Shown here: one piece after another, positions 1 through 8,040 of the stretch | Numbering within the stretch: the stretch's first letter is position 1 | Layout: every line of letters begins with the position of its first letter | Source of the DNA: Terriglobia bacterium | Lineage (GTDB): Bacteria > Acidobacteriota > Terriglobia > Terriglobales > Acidobacteriaceae | Direction: 5' to 3' | Length of the DNA stretch: 64,000 nucleotides | Assembly (NCBI GenBank): GCA_020072645.1 | Contig: JAIQGK010000002.1 | Span: 248,001 to 312,000, forward strand | Made by a program: the position numbers and the translations under genes | The notes under the pieces: generated by a model | The model's database searches: none | Told to the model about the DNA's origin: nothing | What the model saw: the letters and a program-made list of their open reading frames with translations, nothing else

Positions 1-383
1 GCACCGACTACATCTTTGCCGGTATCTGGTGGTCGAACAAGCTGCCTTATCCCCAGGCCAAGAAATTTGCCACAGACTACAAAGCTTTCACCGGTCATGA
101 CGTTGATTCCTGGTACGCCGCTCCGGCGTATGACGGTATGCGCATACTGGCCCAGGCAATCACGGCCGCCGGTTCGCTGGATAAGACTGCCATCCGCGAT
201 GCTCTCAAAAAAGCGCAGCTGAAGGATTCCGTGCTCCCAGGCCAGGTCTTGAAGTTTGGCGCCAACGGACAATCCGAATATCCCTTTGTGATCACGCAAA
301 ACAAGCCTGGCAACAAAGTAGATATCGTTTTCCCCAAAGACGCAGCAACGGGTGAACCAGTGGCGCCGTCGCCGAGCAAGTAA
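1..383 (+). CDS. ABC transporter substrate-binding protein, LivK type (C-terminal fragment)
   Basis: The gene is cut by the left edge; frame 3 is open from the first bases to the TAA at 381-383, about 126 codons. The visible part carries the aromatic WY..PAYDGM segment and the final DAL..A.....G..G...F...G....P lobe typical of periplasmic branched-chain amino acid binding proteins (Peripla_BP_6). It ends in a Pro/Ser/Lys tail. Its role would be to capture a ligand and deliver it to the permease pair encoded immediately downstream. The permease start is only 26 bp away, so this is the first visible gene of a liv operon. The true ligand could be another amide or short-chain compound, since the binding cleft lies outside the window. 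Confidence 0.85.
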   Translation, partial: TDYIFAGIWWSNKLPYPQAKKFATDYKAFTGHDVDSWYAAPAYDGMRILAQAITAAGSLDKTAIRDALKKAQLKDSVLPGQVLKFGANGQSEYPFVITQNKPGNKVDIVFPKDAATGEPVAPSPSK

Positions 384-409
384 GCAAGGAACGGGGACGA
401 ACCCAAATC

Positions 410-1342
410 ATGGATGCTGTCGAGTATCTCGACCTGCTGTTGAAATCCCTGCTGCTGGCCGGAGTGTATGCGGCGATGGCAGTAGGGATGACCGTGATCT
501 ACGGGGTCATGAAAATCGTGAACCTGGCGCATGCCGGGTTCCTGATGCTGGGAGCGTACTTTGCCCTGGAAATGTTTCAGCGCTTCCACGTTGATCCGAT
601 TCTTGGCTCAATAATCGCCCTGCCGGTTTTCTTTGTTTTTGGGATGGCGGTGCATTGGCTCCTGATCCGGTGGCTTCCCAAGTCGGATACCCCGACACTC
701 GCGTCGCTCCTGCTGATGTTTGGATTCTGGCTTGTCCTGCAAAATATTGCTTACCTGGTATGGGGCAATGAAGACCAATCGATTCTTACGCCGCTCACGC
801 TTTCTTCTGTGCAGATCGGCCAGATCTCAATTCCCAAGGTAAATCTGGTGGTATTTGCGGCGGCAGTTTTTTGCATGGCCGTCCTGCAGATTGTGTTTCA
901 CCGCAGCTGGTTTGGCAGGTCCATGCGCGCTCTGATTCAAAATCCATATGCCGCGCAGATCGTCGGCGTTGACGATCAAAAAACTGCGCGGCTTACCTTT
1001 GGCCTGGGAGCCGCCTTCGCAGGATTTGCAGGCGGGTTGCTTGGCATGCTTTTCTCATTTAGCCCCGACTTTGGCCGGCCTTTTCTCTTGCGGTCCTTTG
1101 TGATCATCGTCCTTGGCGGCCTGGAATCAGTTTCCGGGGTTGCGATGGGAGCAATCCTGCTGGCGATCCTGGAAACGTTTGGAATCAACGTGCCACTGCC
1201 GGTTTACTGGCACGGATGGTCTTTCCATTACCTGCCTCCAAGCTACCAGCAGGTAATCCCGTTCGCGTTATTGGTTGTGGTTCTGCTGATTTTGCCGAAA
1301 GGCCTCTCCAGCCTGTTCAGCCGGAAATGGAAAGCCGCATGA
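410..1342 (+). CDS. livH: Branched-chain amino acid ABC transporter permease LivH
   Basis: A 310-residue inner-membrane permease with about eight hydrophobic segments. The N-terminal GVYAAMAVGMTVIYGVMKI and NLAHAGFLMLGAY blocks are diagnostic of the LivH branch of BPD_transp_2. The LGGLESVSG block near residue 228 matches the conserved EAA-like loop that contacts the ATPases. The protein would form a heterodimer with LivM in the membrane. Start ATG at 410 follows the binding-protein stop by 26 bp. The stop TGA at 1340-1342 overlaps the next start (ATGA), indicating translational coupling. Length is normal for the family. Confidence 0.92.
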   Translation: MDAVEYLDLLLKSLLLAGVYAAMAVGMTVIYGVMKIVNLAHAGFLMLGAYFALEMFQRFHVDPILGSIIALPVFFVFGMAVHWLLIRWLPKSDTPTLASLLLMFGFWLVLQNIAYLVWGNEDQSILTPLTLSSVQIGQISIPKVNLVVFAAAVFCMAVLQIVFHRSWFGRSMRALIQNPYAAQIVGVDDQKTARLTFGLGAAFAGFAGGLLGMLFSFSPDFGRPFLLRSFVIIVLGGLESVSGVAMGAILLAILETFGINVPLPVYWHGWSFHYLPPSYQQVIPFALLVVVLLILPKGLSSLFSRKWKAA

Positions 1343-2355
1343 CGCGGCCTTCCGGGGTTCTTGGCTGGCTCAAAATTATTCTGCCGTGGCTGTTGCTGGC
1401 TTTCCTGCTGTTGCTGCCTAAAACCAATCCCAGCGACAATCTCATCCGGTTGTTGTTTATCACCGCGGTATGGACAACCACCAGCCTGGGTTGGAACCTG
1501 CTTGGCGGCATGGCGGGCCAGGTTTCGTTTGGATTTGCCGTCTTCTTTGGATTGGGCGCATACACCACGGCGCTGCTCATGCATGCCGGACACAGCCCGT
1601 ATTTCGGGTTCATTGGCGGCGCGGCCATTGCCATGCTGGCCTCGTTCCTGATTGGCCTGCCTACGTTCCGACTGCGCGGCCCTTATTTCGTCATCGCCAC
1701 CATTGGCGTGACTGAAGCTGTCCGCGTGATCATGAATAATCTGGATGTCACCGGAGGATCCAGCGGCTACCGCATTACGGAAAACCAGCCTTTCAGTCCG
1801 GACGAGCATTATTATTCCGCGATTGCGGCAGTGGCGCTGGCCGTGCTGGTTTCCACGGCCATCGCCAACAGCAAGTTTGGACTCGCGCTTCGCGCCATCA
1901 AGCAGGATGAAGATGCCGCCGCCGATCTTGGGGTGAATCCGTACACAACCAAGCTTTGGGTCCATGCGATTGCCGCAGGGCTAACCGGCATTGCTGGTGG
2001 CATCTACGCTCGGCGCGCAGCATTCTTTTATCCCGGAGACGTCTTCGCTTTCTCGACCGGCATTTCTATTCTGCTCATGCCGGTGATTGGCGGCATTGGC
2101 ACCGTCTGGGGGCCGGTGCTGGGCGGCGTAATATACGGCATGGTTGAAGAGCAGATATCAGTGAAATTTCCCAATCTTCACCTGCTGATTTATGGTTCAC
2201 TATTAATAGTGATCATCTTGCTGGAGCCTGATGGCCTGCTGGGTCTCTTGCGGCGTCTTTTCCGGCTGTTGAGGAGAAAAAGTGAAGATTCTGGAAGTCC
2301 AGGCGCTGACCAAGTACTTTGGGGGCGTGGCGGCGTTGAAGGACGTGAGCTTTGA
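1339..2355 (+). CDS. livM: Branched-chain amino acid ABC transporter permease LivM
   Basis: The second permease of the liv system, 338 residues from the ATG at 1339, which overlaps the livH stop as ATGA. An in-frame ATG at 1327 is an alternative start. The conserved SLGWNLLGGMAGQVSFG block near the N-terminus, the LRGPYFVIATIG block and the GGIGTVWGPVLGG loop identify the LivM branch. The expected hydrophobic C-terminus ends near FRLLRRKSED, but the frame stays open for about 20 further residues into livG, giving a 74-bp overlap. The tail looks unrelated to known LivM ends and may be fortuitous read-through with no function. Confidence 0.9.
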   Translation: MTRPSGVLGWLKIILPWLLLAFLLLLPKTNPSDNLIRLLFITAVWTTTSLGWNLLGGMAGQVSFGFAVFFGLGAYTTALLMHAGHSPYFGFIGGAAIAMLASFLIGLPTFRLRGPYFVIATIGVTEAVRVIMNNLDVTGGSSGYRITENQPFSPDEHYYSAIAAVALAVLVSTAIANSKFGLALRAIKQDEDAAADLGVNPYTTKLWVHAIAAGLTGIAGGIYARRAAFFYPGDVFAFSTGISILLMPVIGGIGTVWGPVLGGVIYGMVEEQISVKFPNLHLLIYGSLLIVIILLEPDGLLGLLRRLFRLLRRKSEDSGSPGADQVLWGRGGVEGREL

Positions 2356-3028
2356 TATCCCGGAAAAGCAGATATGTGGTTTCATCGGCCCCAATGGAGC
2401 GGGCAAGACAACGCTTTTCAGCCTGATTACCGGCGCGGTCCGTCCCTCCGGCGGCCAGATACATTTTCACGGCAAAGATGTCACCGGCATGGACGCAGCT
2501 TCCCTAGTGAAAAAGGGCGTGGCGCGGACCCATCAGGTGGTCCGTCCGTTCAAAGCGATGACAGTCCTTGAAAATGTGCAGTTGGCCGTGCACTATGGCC
2601 GCCTTGCGGTAACGCGAACTTCCATCGCCAAAGAACGCGCCATGGAAACCTTGAAACTGGTTGGGCTTGACCATAAGGCGCATATCCTTGCGTCCGCAAT
2701 CTCCCTGGGAGAACAAAAGCGGCTGGAAGTTGCGCGAGCGCTGGCCACAATGCCTGAACTGTTATTGCTGGATGAGATTTGCGGTGGCCTTACCGGCGCA
2801 GAAACCCGCGCCATGATGGGCTTAATTCAACGCTTACGCGAAAGCGGCACCACGATTATGTATGTGGAGCATGACATGAAAGCGATCATGTCCGTTTGCG
2901 ATCGCATCACCGTGCTGAATTTTGGCCGCAAGCTGGCCGAGGGCAAGCCGGAAGACATTCAGAACGATCCCTCAGTAATTGAAGCTTATCTGGGAAAAAC
3001 CGATTTCGGGGAAAATGCGCGTGGCTGA
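2282..3028 (+). CDS. livG: Branched-chain amino acid ABC transporter ATP-binding protein LivG
   Basis: A 248-residue ATPase. Walker A is GPNGAGKTT at residues 36-44, the signature is SLGEQKRLEVA in place of a strict LSGGQ, and Walker B is LLLLDEICGGL followed by an H-loop in YVEHDM. The SLGEQ signature and the PSVIEAYLG C-terminus are typical of LivG rather than LivF. The start is a GTG at 2282 behind a GAGGAG Shine-Dalgarno, inside the 3' end of livM. It powers transport together with LivF, and the reading frames overlap, so the stoichiometry is probably set by translational coupling. Confidence 0.92.
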   Translation: MKILEVQALTKYFGGVAALKDVSFDIPEKQICGFIGPNGAGKTTLFSLITGAVRPSGGQIHFHGKDVTGMDAASLVKKGVARTHQVVRPFKAMTVLENVQLAVHYGRLAVTRTSIAKERAMETLKLVGLDHKAHILASAISLGEQKRLEVARALATMPELLLLDEICGGLTGAETRAMMGLIQRLRESGTTIMYVEHDMKAIMSVCDRITVLNFGRKLAEGKPEDIQNDPSVIEAYLGKTDFGENARG

Positions 3029-3785
3029 GCCGCAGACTGACGTAAAACAAAGCGACCAGCTCCTGGTGGCCGAAGGCCTTGAAGTAAGCTATGGCACGAC
3101 CCAGGTACTGTGGGGCGTTTCATTTTCAGTGGCCAAGGGCAAGGTTACATGCATCATTGGATCCAATGGCGCTGGGAAGACGACTTCCCTGAATACCGTT
3201 GCCGGCATGCTTCGAACAAAAAAGGGCCGGCTGCTGCTCAATGGCGATGACATTACTTCTCTTTCTCCTCGTGATCGAGTCCGCCGCCACATCAGCCTGG
3301 TGCCTGAAGGCCGCCAGCTTTGGCCTGGAATGTCCGTAGAAGAAAATCTCCTGATGGGATGTTTCCTCCGCCAGTTCCGCCCCAAAGCGCATCCTGGTCT
3401 TGAGCGGATCTACGGACTTTTTCCCCGGCTGAAAGAACGCCGCCACCAGATGGCCGGCACGCTTTCCGGAGGCGAACAGCAGATGTGCGCCATCGGGCGC
3501 GGTCTGATGTCAGAGCCGCAACTACTCATGCTCGATGAGCCTTCGCTGGGATTAGCGCCCAAACTTGTCGACGAGATTTTTGAATTCATCACCAACATTG
3601 CGCACCAGGGCGTCACGATTCTTCTGGTGGGGCAAAACGTGAATTACACTCTGCAAATTTCACATTACGGCTATGTCATGGAAACCGGCCGCATTACATT
3701 GGAAGGTCCGACGGAAATGCTGATGAACAATGAATTCGTACGCCGCGCCTACCTCGGCATCGCGGAGGAAACTCCCTCCGCCTAG
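3015..3785 (+). CDS. livF: Branched-chain amino acid ABC transporter ATP-binding protein LivF
   Basis: The second ATPase of the system, 256 residues from the ATG at 3015, which overlaps the livG end by 14 bp. A GTG at 3021 has better spacing to the upstream GGGG and is an equally good start. Walker A is GSNGAGKT at residues 49-56, the signature is LSGGEQQM, and Walker B is LLMLDEPSLGLAPK. The usual LVEQN switch motif of LivF reads LVGQN here, a Glu to Gly change. It closes the operon; no strong terminator follows, and the next gene is convergent 99 bp away. Confidence 0.9.
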   Translation: MRVAEPQTDVKQSDQLLVAEGLEVSYGTTQVLWGVSFSVAKGKVTCIIGSNGAGKTTSLNTVAGMLRTKKGRLLLNGDDITSLSPRDRVRRHISLVPEGRQLWPGMSVEENLLMGCFLRQFRPKAHPGLERIYGLFPRLKERRHQMAGTLSGGEQQMCAIGRGLMSEPQLLMLDEPSLGLAPKLVDEIFEFITNIAHQGVTILLVGQNVNYTLQISHYGYVMETGRITLEGPTEMLMNNEFVRRAYLGIAEETPSA

Positions 3786-3884
3786 TCCGCTCTTGGGATC
3801 AGCAGCCACCACCGAAAGTTCAGGGCCGCGCAGACTTTGCGCAGCCCTTTCCTTTCCGCTCACAAAAGTTGCCGCAACAGCCAA

Positions 3885-5042
3885 TCAAAATTGGAACATG
3901 TCGTTGATGTCGCTGCCTAACTGGTTTCTTGCATTTAAAGGCGCCAGCCCAAAGGTGGCCTGGATGAAGCGCAGTATAGAAACATCATCCATCTGCACGT
4001 GTGAGATGTAATTTTTCTTGGCGAATGGAGAAATGACCAGCATCGGAACCCTTGGTCCAAAGCCCTGAGCATCCACCTGAGGTGGAGGCACGTGGTCCCA
4101 CCACCCGCCGCTCGTATCCCAAATCACGATGATCGCTGTATTCGCCCAGACCGGGCTTGCCTGTATCTGCTTAATGAACCCGTCAAGCCAGGTGATGCCA
4201 TTCGTCACAGGACCGCTGCCGGGATGCATGCTATGAGCCGGGGCAGGCTGTATGTATGAAACGGCGGGCAGATGTCCCGAACCTAGGTCGGTGGCGAAAG
4301 TGGAAAAATCTTTTATATTTGGCGAACTATGCGAGTCAGTGAAGAACTGGAACGGGTTCTCCTGAGGCACATAAAAACTGCAATTGTTCAAGTCTTCCGC
4401 GTACCAACTCCATGTGAGGCCTTTGGCTGCCAATTGATCTCCCACATGCTGGAAGGTATAGCCCGCGCTGGCTTTTACCTGAGTGTTACATGGCGGAAAG
4501 AACGGCTGAAGCGTACTCGGATCATTATTGTCGTCCGCCGCTACGAGGTAAAGCTGGTTGGAGGGTGCATCGCCCATGACTGACGGAAAGAAATTATCAG
4601 CCAGTGCAAATTGCTGGGCCCAACTCCATAGCGTGCCCACTCCGGGACTCGTGTTGTCATAATGTCCCATGGAAGTCACGCCGTTATAAAACGCGAATTT
4701 GTCCATTGCTCCCATGTCCCAGACACGCAGAAAATCACTGCGGGCATGCGGCAGGTCGGGGGTGGAGGTGCTCGTCAGCAGTTGTGGCGTAACTGTGGCT
4801 CCGGTGGAAGTTGTCTGCGTGAAGCCCGGAACTCCGGCCTTGATCCCGTTGGCGCCCGGGAAAGTGCCGAAAAGATTATCGAATGAACGGTTCTGCATGA
4901 TTACTACGACAACGTTCTTGATTGCCACCGCTTGGTTCACAGGACTTGGAGTAGGTGAAGGCGACGAACCTTTCACACCACCGCATCCAATTGTTAGGGC
5001 CAGAAGTAGAGGGCTGAAAAAAAACAAAAATGCTCGTCTCAA
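3885..5042 (-). CDS. Phosphoesterase-family lipoprotein (PF04185, AcpA/phospholipase C type)
   Basis: A 385-residue exported protein. The N-terminus is a lipoprotein signal ending in LTIGC, so it should be anchored in an envelope membrane. After a Ser/Pro linker the catalytic domain begins with [20 protein letters not shown] and closes with [13 protein letters not shown]. These correspond to the MQENRSFD and DE.GG.YDHV metal and phosphate motifs of acid phosphatase AcpA and non-specific phospholipases C. The Glu of the ENRSFD motif is absent here. The likely role is release of phosphate from an extracellular ester; the substrate cannot be told. A second family member lies at 52758-55067. It is transcribed divergently from the membrane protein at 5270. 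Confidence 0.85.
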   Translation of the reverse strand: MRRAFLFFFSPLLLALTIGCGGVKGSSPSPTPSPVNQAVAIKNVVVVIMQNRSFDNLFGTFPGANGIKAGVPGFTQTTSTGATVTPQLLTSTSTPDLPHARSDFLRVWDMGAMDKFAFYNGVTSMGHYDNTSPGVGTLWSWAQQFALADNFFPSVMGDAPSNQLYLVAADDNNDPSTLQPFFPPCNTQVKASAGYTFQHVGDQLAAKGLTWSWYAEDLNNCSFYVPQENPFQFFTDSHSSPNIKDFSTFATDLGSGHLPAVSYIQPAPAHSMHPGSGPVTNGITWLDGFIKQIQASPVWANTAIIVIWDTSGGWWDHVPPPQVDAQGFGPRVPMLVISPFAKKNYISHVQMDDVSILRFIQATFGLAPLNARNQLGSDINDMFQF

Positions 5043-5269
5043 GGGAACCGCACCTCTCAGAAGGCTTTGACTCAGCTCTGCTCTCTCTAGTTGGCTCGCG
5101 GTTCACGGTTTTTTTACAAATAGGCTAAGCCAAACTTAATCCCAAAGGACTAGGCAACCCCGCGCGCGCTATGCAGAGGTAAATCTTTGGTTTAAGCGGC
5201 TGAAAGTTCGGGAAGCAATTTGCTTGTGAAAGCCTTGGGCCAGATGTACTCTCCATACCACCAACACCC

Positions 5270-5983
5270 ATGCTGAGCATCTTGCGGGATTTTCTGCTTT
5301 CATTTTGTCCGGCGAAGGTACGCCAGACCTGGCGGCCCAGTTCCCAGCTCACAGTCCAGCGCGCTGCAATGTGGAGCGGGGCTGCGCAGTTTCTTCTAAT
5401 GGCGCTAGTTCTAAGCGCTCAGTTCAAGCATCATTTAATTGCACGATCGCAACAAATGGCTCCGCACATGGGTGCCGTGAATTCGACGGGAGAAGCCGTC
5501 GTCACTGTTCTTGTTGTGCTCGAATTCCTATTTCATCCGCTGTCATTCTTTCTTCTGTACGTTGCGCTGGAAGGTGCTCTCCGTTTTATTGGCAGCCTCG
5601 TTTCCGCTGAGATTGTCCCCAGCCTGCTGGTTTTTCTTTGCTTCAAAATATCTGACTCAATGTCGCGATCCGTCAGTCAGCGTCGTACCGGTCCGGCTGT
5701 GGCAGATGCCGTGGAACGGCTTCCGGACAACCGGATACGGATTTCTTCTGCTACTCCGAAGACCGGATGGAACTCCAGCGTCACTATTGGCATTGATGGT
5801 CAGTGGTTTGAGATAGAAAGCGAAGAGCATGCTGGGCCGCCCCGTCCGTATGTTTATGTTCTTCGGCCGGCGCCGCCGGGAAAGATTTTGCGCGGCTATC
5901 AGGAATATGACATCGCCGCCGCACTGAACACGACTTCTATCCAAGAACAACGGCTAGGTGCAGACATTCTTCAGCAAAAATGA
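5270..5983 (+). CDS. Uncharacterised membrane protein
   Basis: A 237-residue protein I do not recognise. The first 50 residues are basic and amphipathic. Hydrophobic segments follow at roughly 35-50, 75-100 and 105-130. A soluble C-terminal half contains GIDGQWFEIESEE and YVYVLRPAPPGKILRGY, which looks like a compact beta domain facing one side of the membrane. It lies between a divergent phosphoesterase gene and the Nudix gene 56 bp downstream, and may be co-transcribed with the latter. No catalytic motif is visible. The ATG at 5270 is the only strong start for the frame. Confidence 0.7.
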   Translation: MLSILRDFLLSFCPAKVRQTWRPSSQLTVQRAAMWSGAAQFLLMALVLSAQFKHHLIARSQQMAPHMGAVNSTGEAVVTVLVVLEFLFHPLSFFLLYVALEGALRFIGSLVSAEIVPSLLVFLCFKISDSMSRSVSQRRTGPAVADAVERLPDNRIRISSATPKTGWNSSVTIGIDGQWFEIESEEHAGPPRPYVYVLRPAPPGKILRGYQEYDIAAALNTTSIQEQRLGADILQQK

Positions 5984-6039
5984 CTCTTTCATTTCTGCTG
6001 ATACGGGTTACAATCCAAAATTAGAATTTCTCTCAAACT

Positions 6040-7374
6040 ATGGCGACATCGATTGCTCCGATTGCTCCGGTAGATCCGCCGGTTATCAAAGCCGCCGGCG
6101 GCATTCTGCAGCGCAGTACTCCTCGTGGCGATGAAGTGATGGTGGTTTACCGCAAGCGCCATCAGGATTGGACGCTTCCCCGCGGCAAAGTGAAAGATGG
6201 CGAGTCCTTTCAGGAAGCGGCCATGCGCGAAGTGGAGGATGAAACCGGCTGCTCCTGCCGCATCGGCAACTATCTGGGTACGATCAGCTATTCAGATAAT
6301 GGCGTGCCCAAGGTCGTGCTGTTCTGGAAAATGACGCTGGTGGAAGAAAAAGGTAGCAGGAACAATGAGCAAATTGGTGAAGCGCTGTGGCTCCCGGTTC
6401 CCGCCGCCATTGAACGGTTGACCCATGCTCAGGAAAAAGCGCTGCTCTCTCGCGTGGGAAGCATTCCGAAACAATCAGAAATACCAGCCGCGACTGCTGT
6501 GCCCGCGCAAAGCCATGTTGCAACAGCGGCGAGCCATGTAGCGGCCACAAGGCCCGAGATCGCCAAGAACCTCTCCGTGGAGACCCACCATGCGCATTCG
6601 CGTTTGCTGCGTGAATGCGAAGCTTTCCGCGTGGAACTTGGATTCCTTGAGCGCCGCAGCTTGCGCCCTGATAACTATTGGGCTATCGCAGCGCATGAAC
6701 AGCTCAATAACGTATTGCGCTGCCTTGAAAGCGACGACATTGAAGGCGGTTGGTTCGGCTTGCATGCGGCGCAGCGTTACGCCGTCTTTGGAATGAACCA
6801 GATCGAGCTTGCCAATCGCGCGCATGTTCTGCGCGAGGAATCTCTGAAAATCAACTCCTGGCGCGCCGCAGCCATGGAGGGATTACTCTCCGGTCCTGAA
6901 GATCAGCTTAGCGCCGAGAACGTGGCCGATGCCATTGCCCTACGTAATGAAGATTTCAGCGACCGCCACGTCAAAACCCGGATCATTGGCTACCGCCTTC
7001 GCATGCTCTTGATCGTCTGTGGATTAGTGGCGGTGGCGGCAGCTCCTTTCATCTTCCTTCCCGGACGCATGCCAATGGTTGCCGCCGTGCTGTTCTTCGG
7101 CCTGCTCGGTTCTGCGGTTTGCTCGGCACATTCGCTGATTGCCGGACGAAACGAGGCCGCGGCTTCCAATTTATTTATCACTCTTGCGCCAGTTCTGTTT
7201 GGCGCGCTCGCGGGACTGTGCGGCTACGCTATTTATGAATACATGCCTTCCATCACATTCCACTCCGGCGACCGCCACATCAGCGCCGTGATGGGCCTGG
7301 CTTTTCTTTTCGGCTGCCTGGGACAGCGCCTGCTCGCCCGTGTAGGTGGTGGACGCAAGCGCAAAATCGCCTAA
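6040..7374 (+). CDS. Nudix hydrolase fused to a C-terminal membrane domain
   Basis: A 444-residue two-part protein. Residues 15-145 are a Nudix domain with a complete Nudix box at 49-71: G-x5-E-x7-REVEDETGC, beginning at RGKVKDGESF. This domain hydrolyses a nucleoside diphosphate linked to another moiety, using Mg bound by the box. Residues about 180-300 are a helical region rich in charged residues. Residues about 318-440 contain four to five hydrophobic helices and end with a basic tail (GGGRKRK). The arrangement would tether the hydrolase to the cytoplasmic face of the inner membrane. Most Nudix enzymes are 130-200 residues, so the extra 300 residues are unusual. It is convergent with the lipoprotein gene, 13 bp apart. 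Confidence 0.85.
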   Translation: MATSIAPIAPVDPPVIKAAGGILQRSTPRGDEVMVVYRKRHQDWTLPRGKVKDGESFQEAAMREVEDETGCSCRIGNYLGTISYSDNGVPKVVLFWKMTLVEEKGSRNNEQIGEALWLPVPAAIERLTHAQEKALLSRVGSIPKQSEIPAATAVPAQSHVATAASHVAATRPEIAKNLSVETHHAHSRLLRECEAFRVELGFLERRSLRPDNYWAIAAHEQLNNVLRCLESDDIEGGWFGLHAAQRYAVFGMNQIELANRAHVLREESLKINSWRAAAMEGLLSGPEDQLSAENVADAIALRNEDFSDRHVKTRIIGYRLRMLLIVCGLVAVAAAPFIFLPGRMPMVAAVLFFGLLGSAVCSAHSLIAGRNEAAASNLFITLAPVLFGALAGLCGYAIYEYMPSITFHSGDRHISAVMGLAFLFGCLGQRLLARVGGGRKRKIA

Positions 7375-7387
7375 CGCAGAGCCACGA

Positions 7388-7984
7388 TTACGGCAACTGG
7401 CCAGCGATGCGGCGCGCAATCTCTTTCATCTTTTCCAGCGACGAGCGATACTGAAGCACCGCGGATTGCAACGCAAAATCTGCTTTTCCCTTGCGTGCCA
7501 GAATTCCGCCTATACTGACCTTGCCCTTCTCAGCGCTTCCATCGAACCAGGCTTCGTCGCCGATCCCACTCAGCTTGGTGATGTTCTTCTCTCCGGGTTT
7601 AAGCCGCCGTATGTCTTTCGTATTTTTCCATTCCTTATCTTCTTCATCCATGGATCTGGCAACGTTCACCATCAAAGAAATGCGCGCAGTATCCATGTTC
7701 GGCTTGGGCGATGTTTCCTCATACATGCAGACAATGTCGCCGTGCCCTGGCGAGAGTTTCATGGGCACGCCGGTGATTGTCTGCGCGTCCGCCGGGCTGA
7801 ACAGAGAGCATGGATCAATTTCAGCCTTGGGCGATTGGGGCTGAACGTCACTACTGCCGGAAGATGCCGATGCCGCTGGTGTCGGCGTTGTTGCGCTGGC
7901 TCCTCCGGTCTTTGACGAAGAACTGCCACACGAAACGGAAAGAAGGAAGAGTGCCAATGCGGCGAAGCAGAAAATCTTCTTCAT
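7388..7984 (-). CDS. Small exported lipoprotein, DUF3558-like
   Basis: A 198-residue protein with a lipoprotein signal peptide ending in LLSVSC, a Ser/Thr/Ala-rich linker (residues 20-48), and a folded domain starting at DPCSLFSPADAQTITG. That opening, followed by a second Cys in DIVCMYEE, resembles the DPC.LL...A....G...C.W layout of DUF3558 and related surface lipoproteins. The function is unknown. The gene is divergent from the amino acid permease 56 bp away and convergent with the Nudix gene. The start at 7984 follows a good AGGCC-rich leader but no perfect Shine-Dalgarno. Confidence 0.75.
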   Translation of the reverse strand: MKKIFCFAALALFLLSVSCGSSSSKTGGASATTPTPAASASSGSSDVQPQSPKAEIDPCSLFSPADAQTITGVPMKLSPGHGDIVCMYEETSPKPNMDTARISLMVNVARSMDEEDKEWKNTKDIRRLKPGEKNITKLSGIGDEAWFDGSAEKGKVSIGGILARKGKADFALQSAVLQYRSSLEKMKEIARRIAGQLP

Positions 7985-8040
7985 AAAAAGGCCTCCATAA
8001 TAAATTCCAGATTGTAAATGAATCGATTGGCAGTTTTGCT

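Noticed and set aside
1243-1965. Long minus-strand frames opposite livM and other genes, up to 240 codons
   Set aside because: They are shadows produced by the GC-rich codon use of the real genes; none has a recognisable domain, ribosome-binding site or coding-like third-position pattern.
5043-5269. A riboswitch (c-di-GMP type) in the spacer between the divergent phosphoesterase and membrane-protein genes
   Set aside because: Short pieces such as GGCAACCCC resemble riboswitch elements, but the required paired regions and order are absent on both strands.
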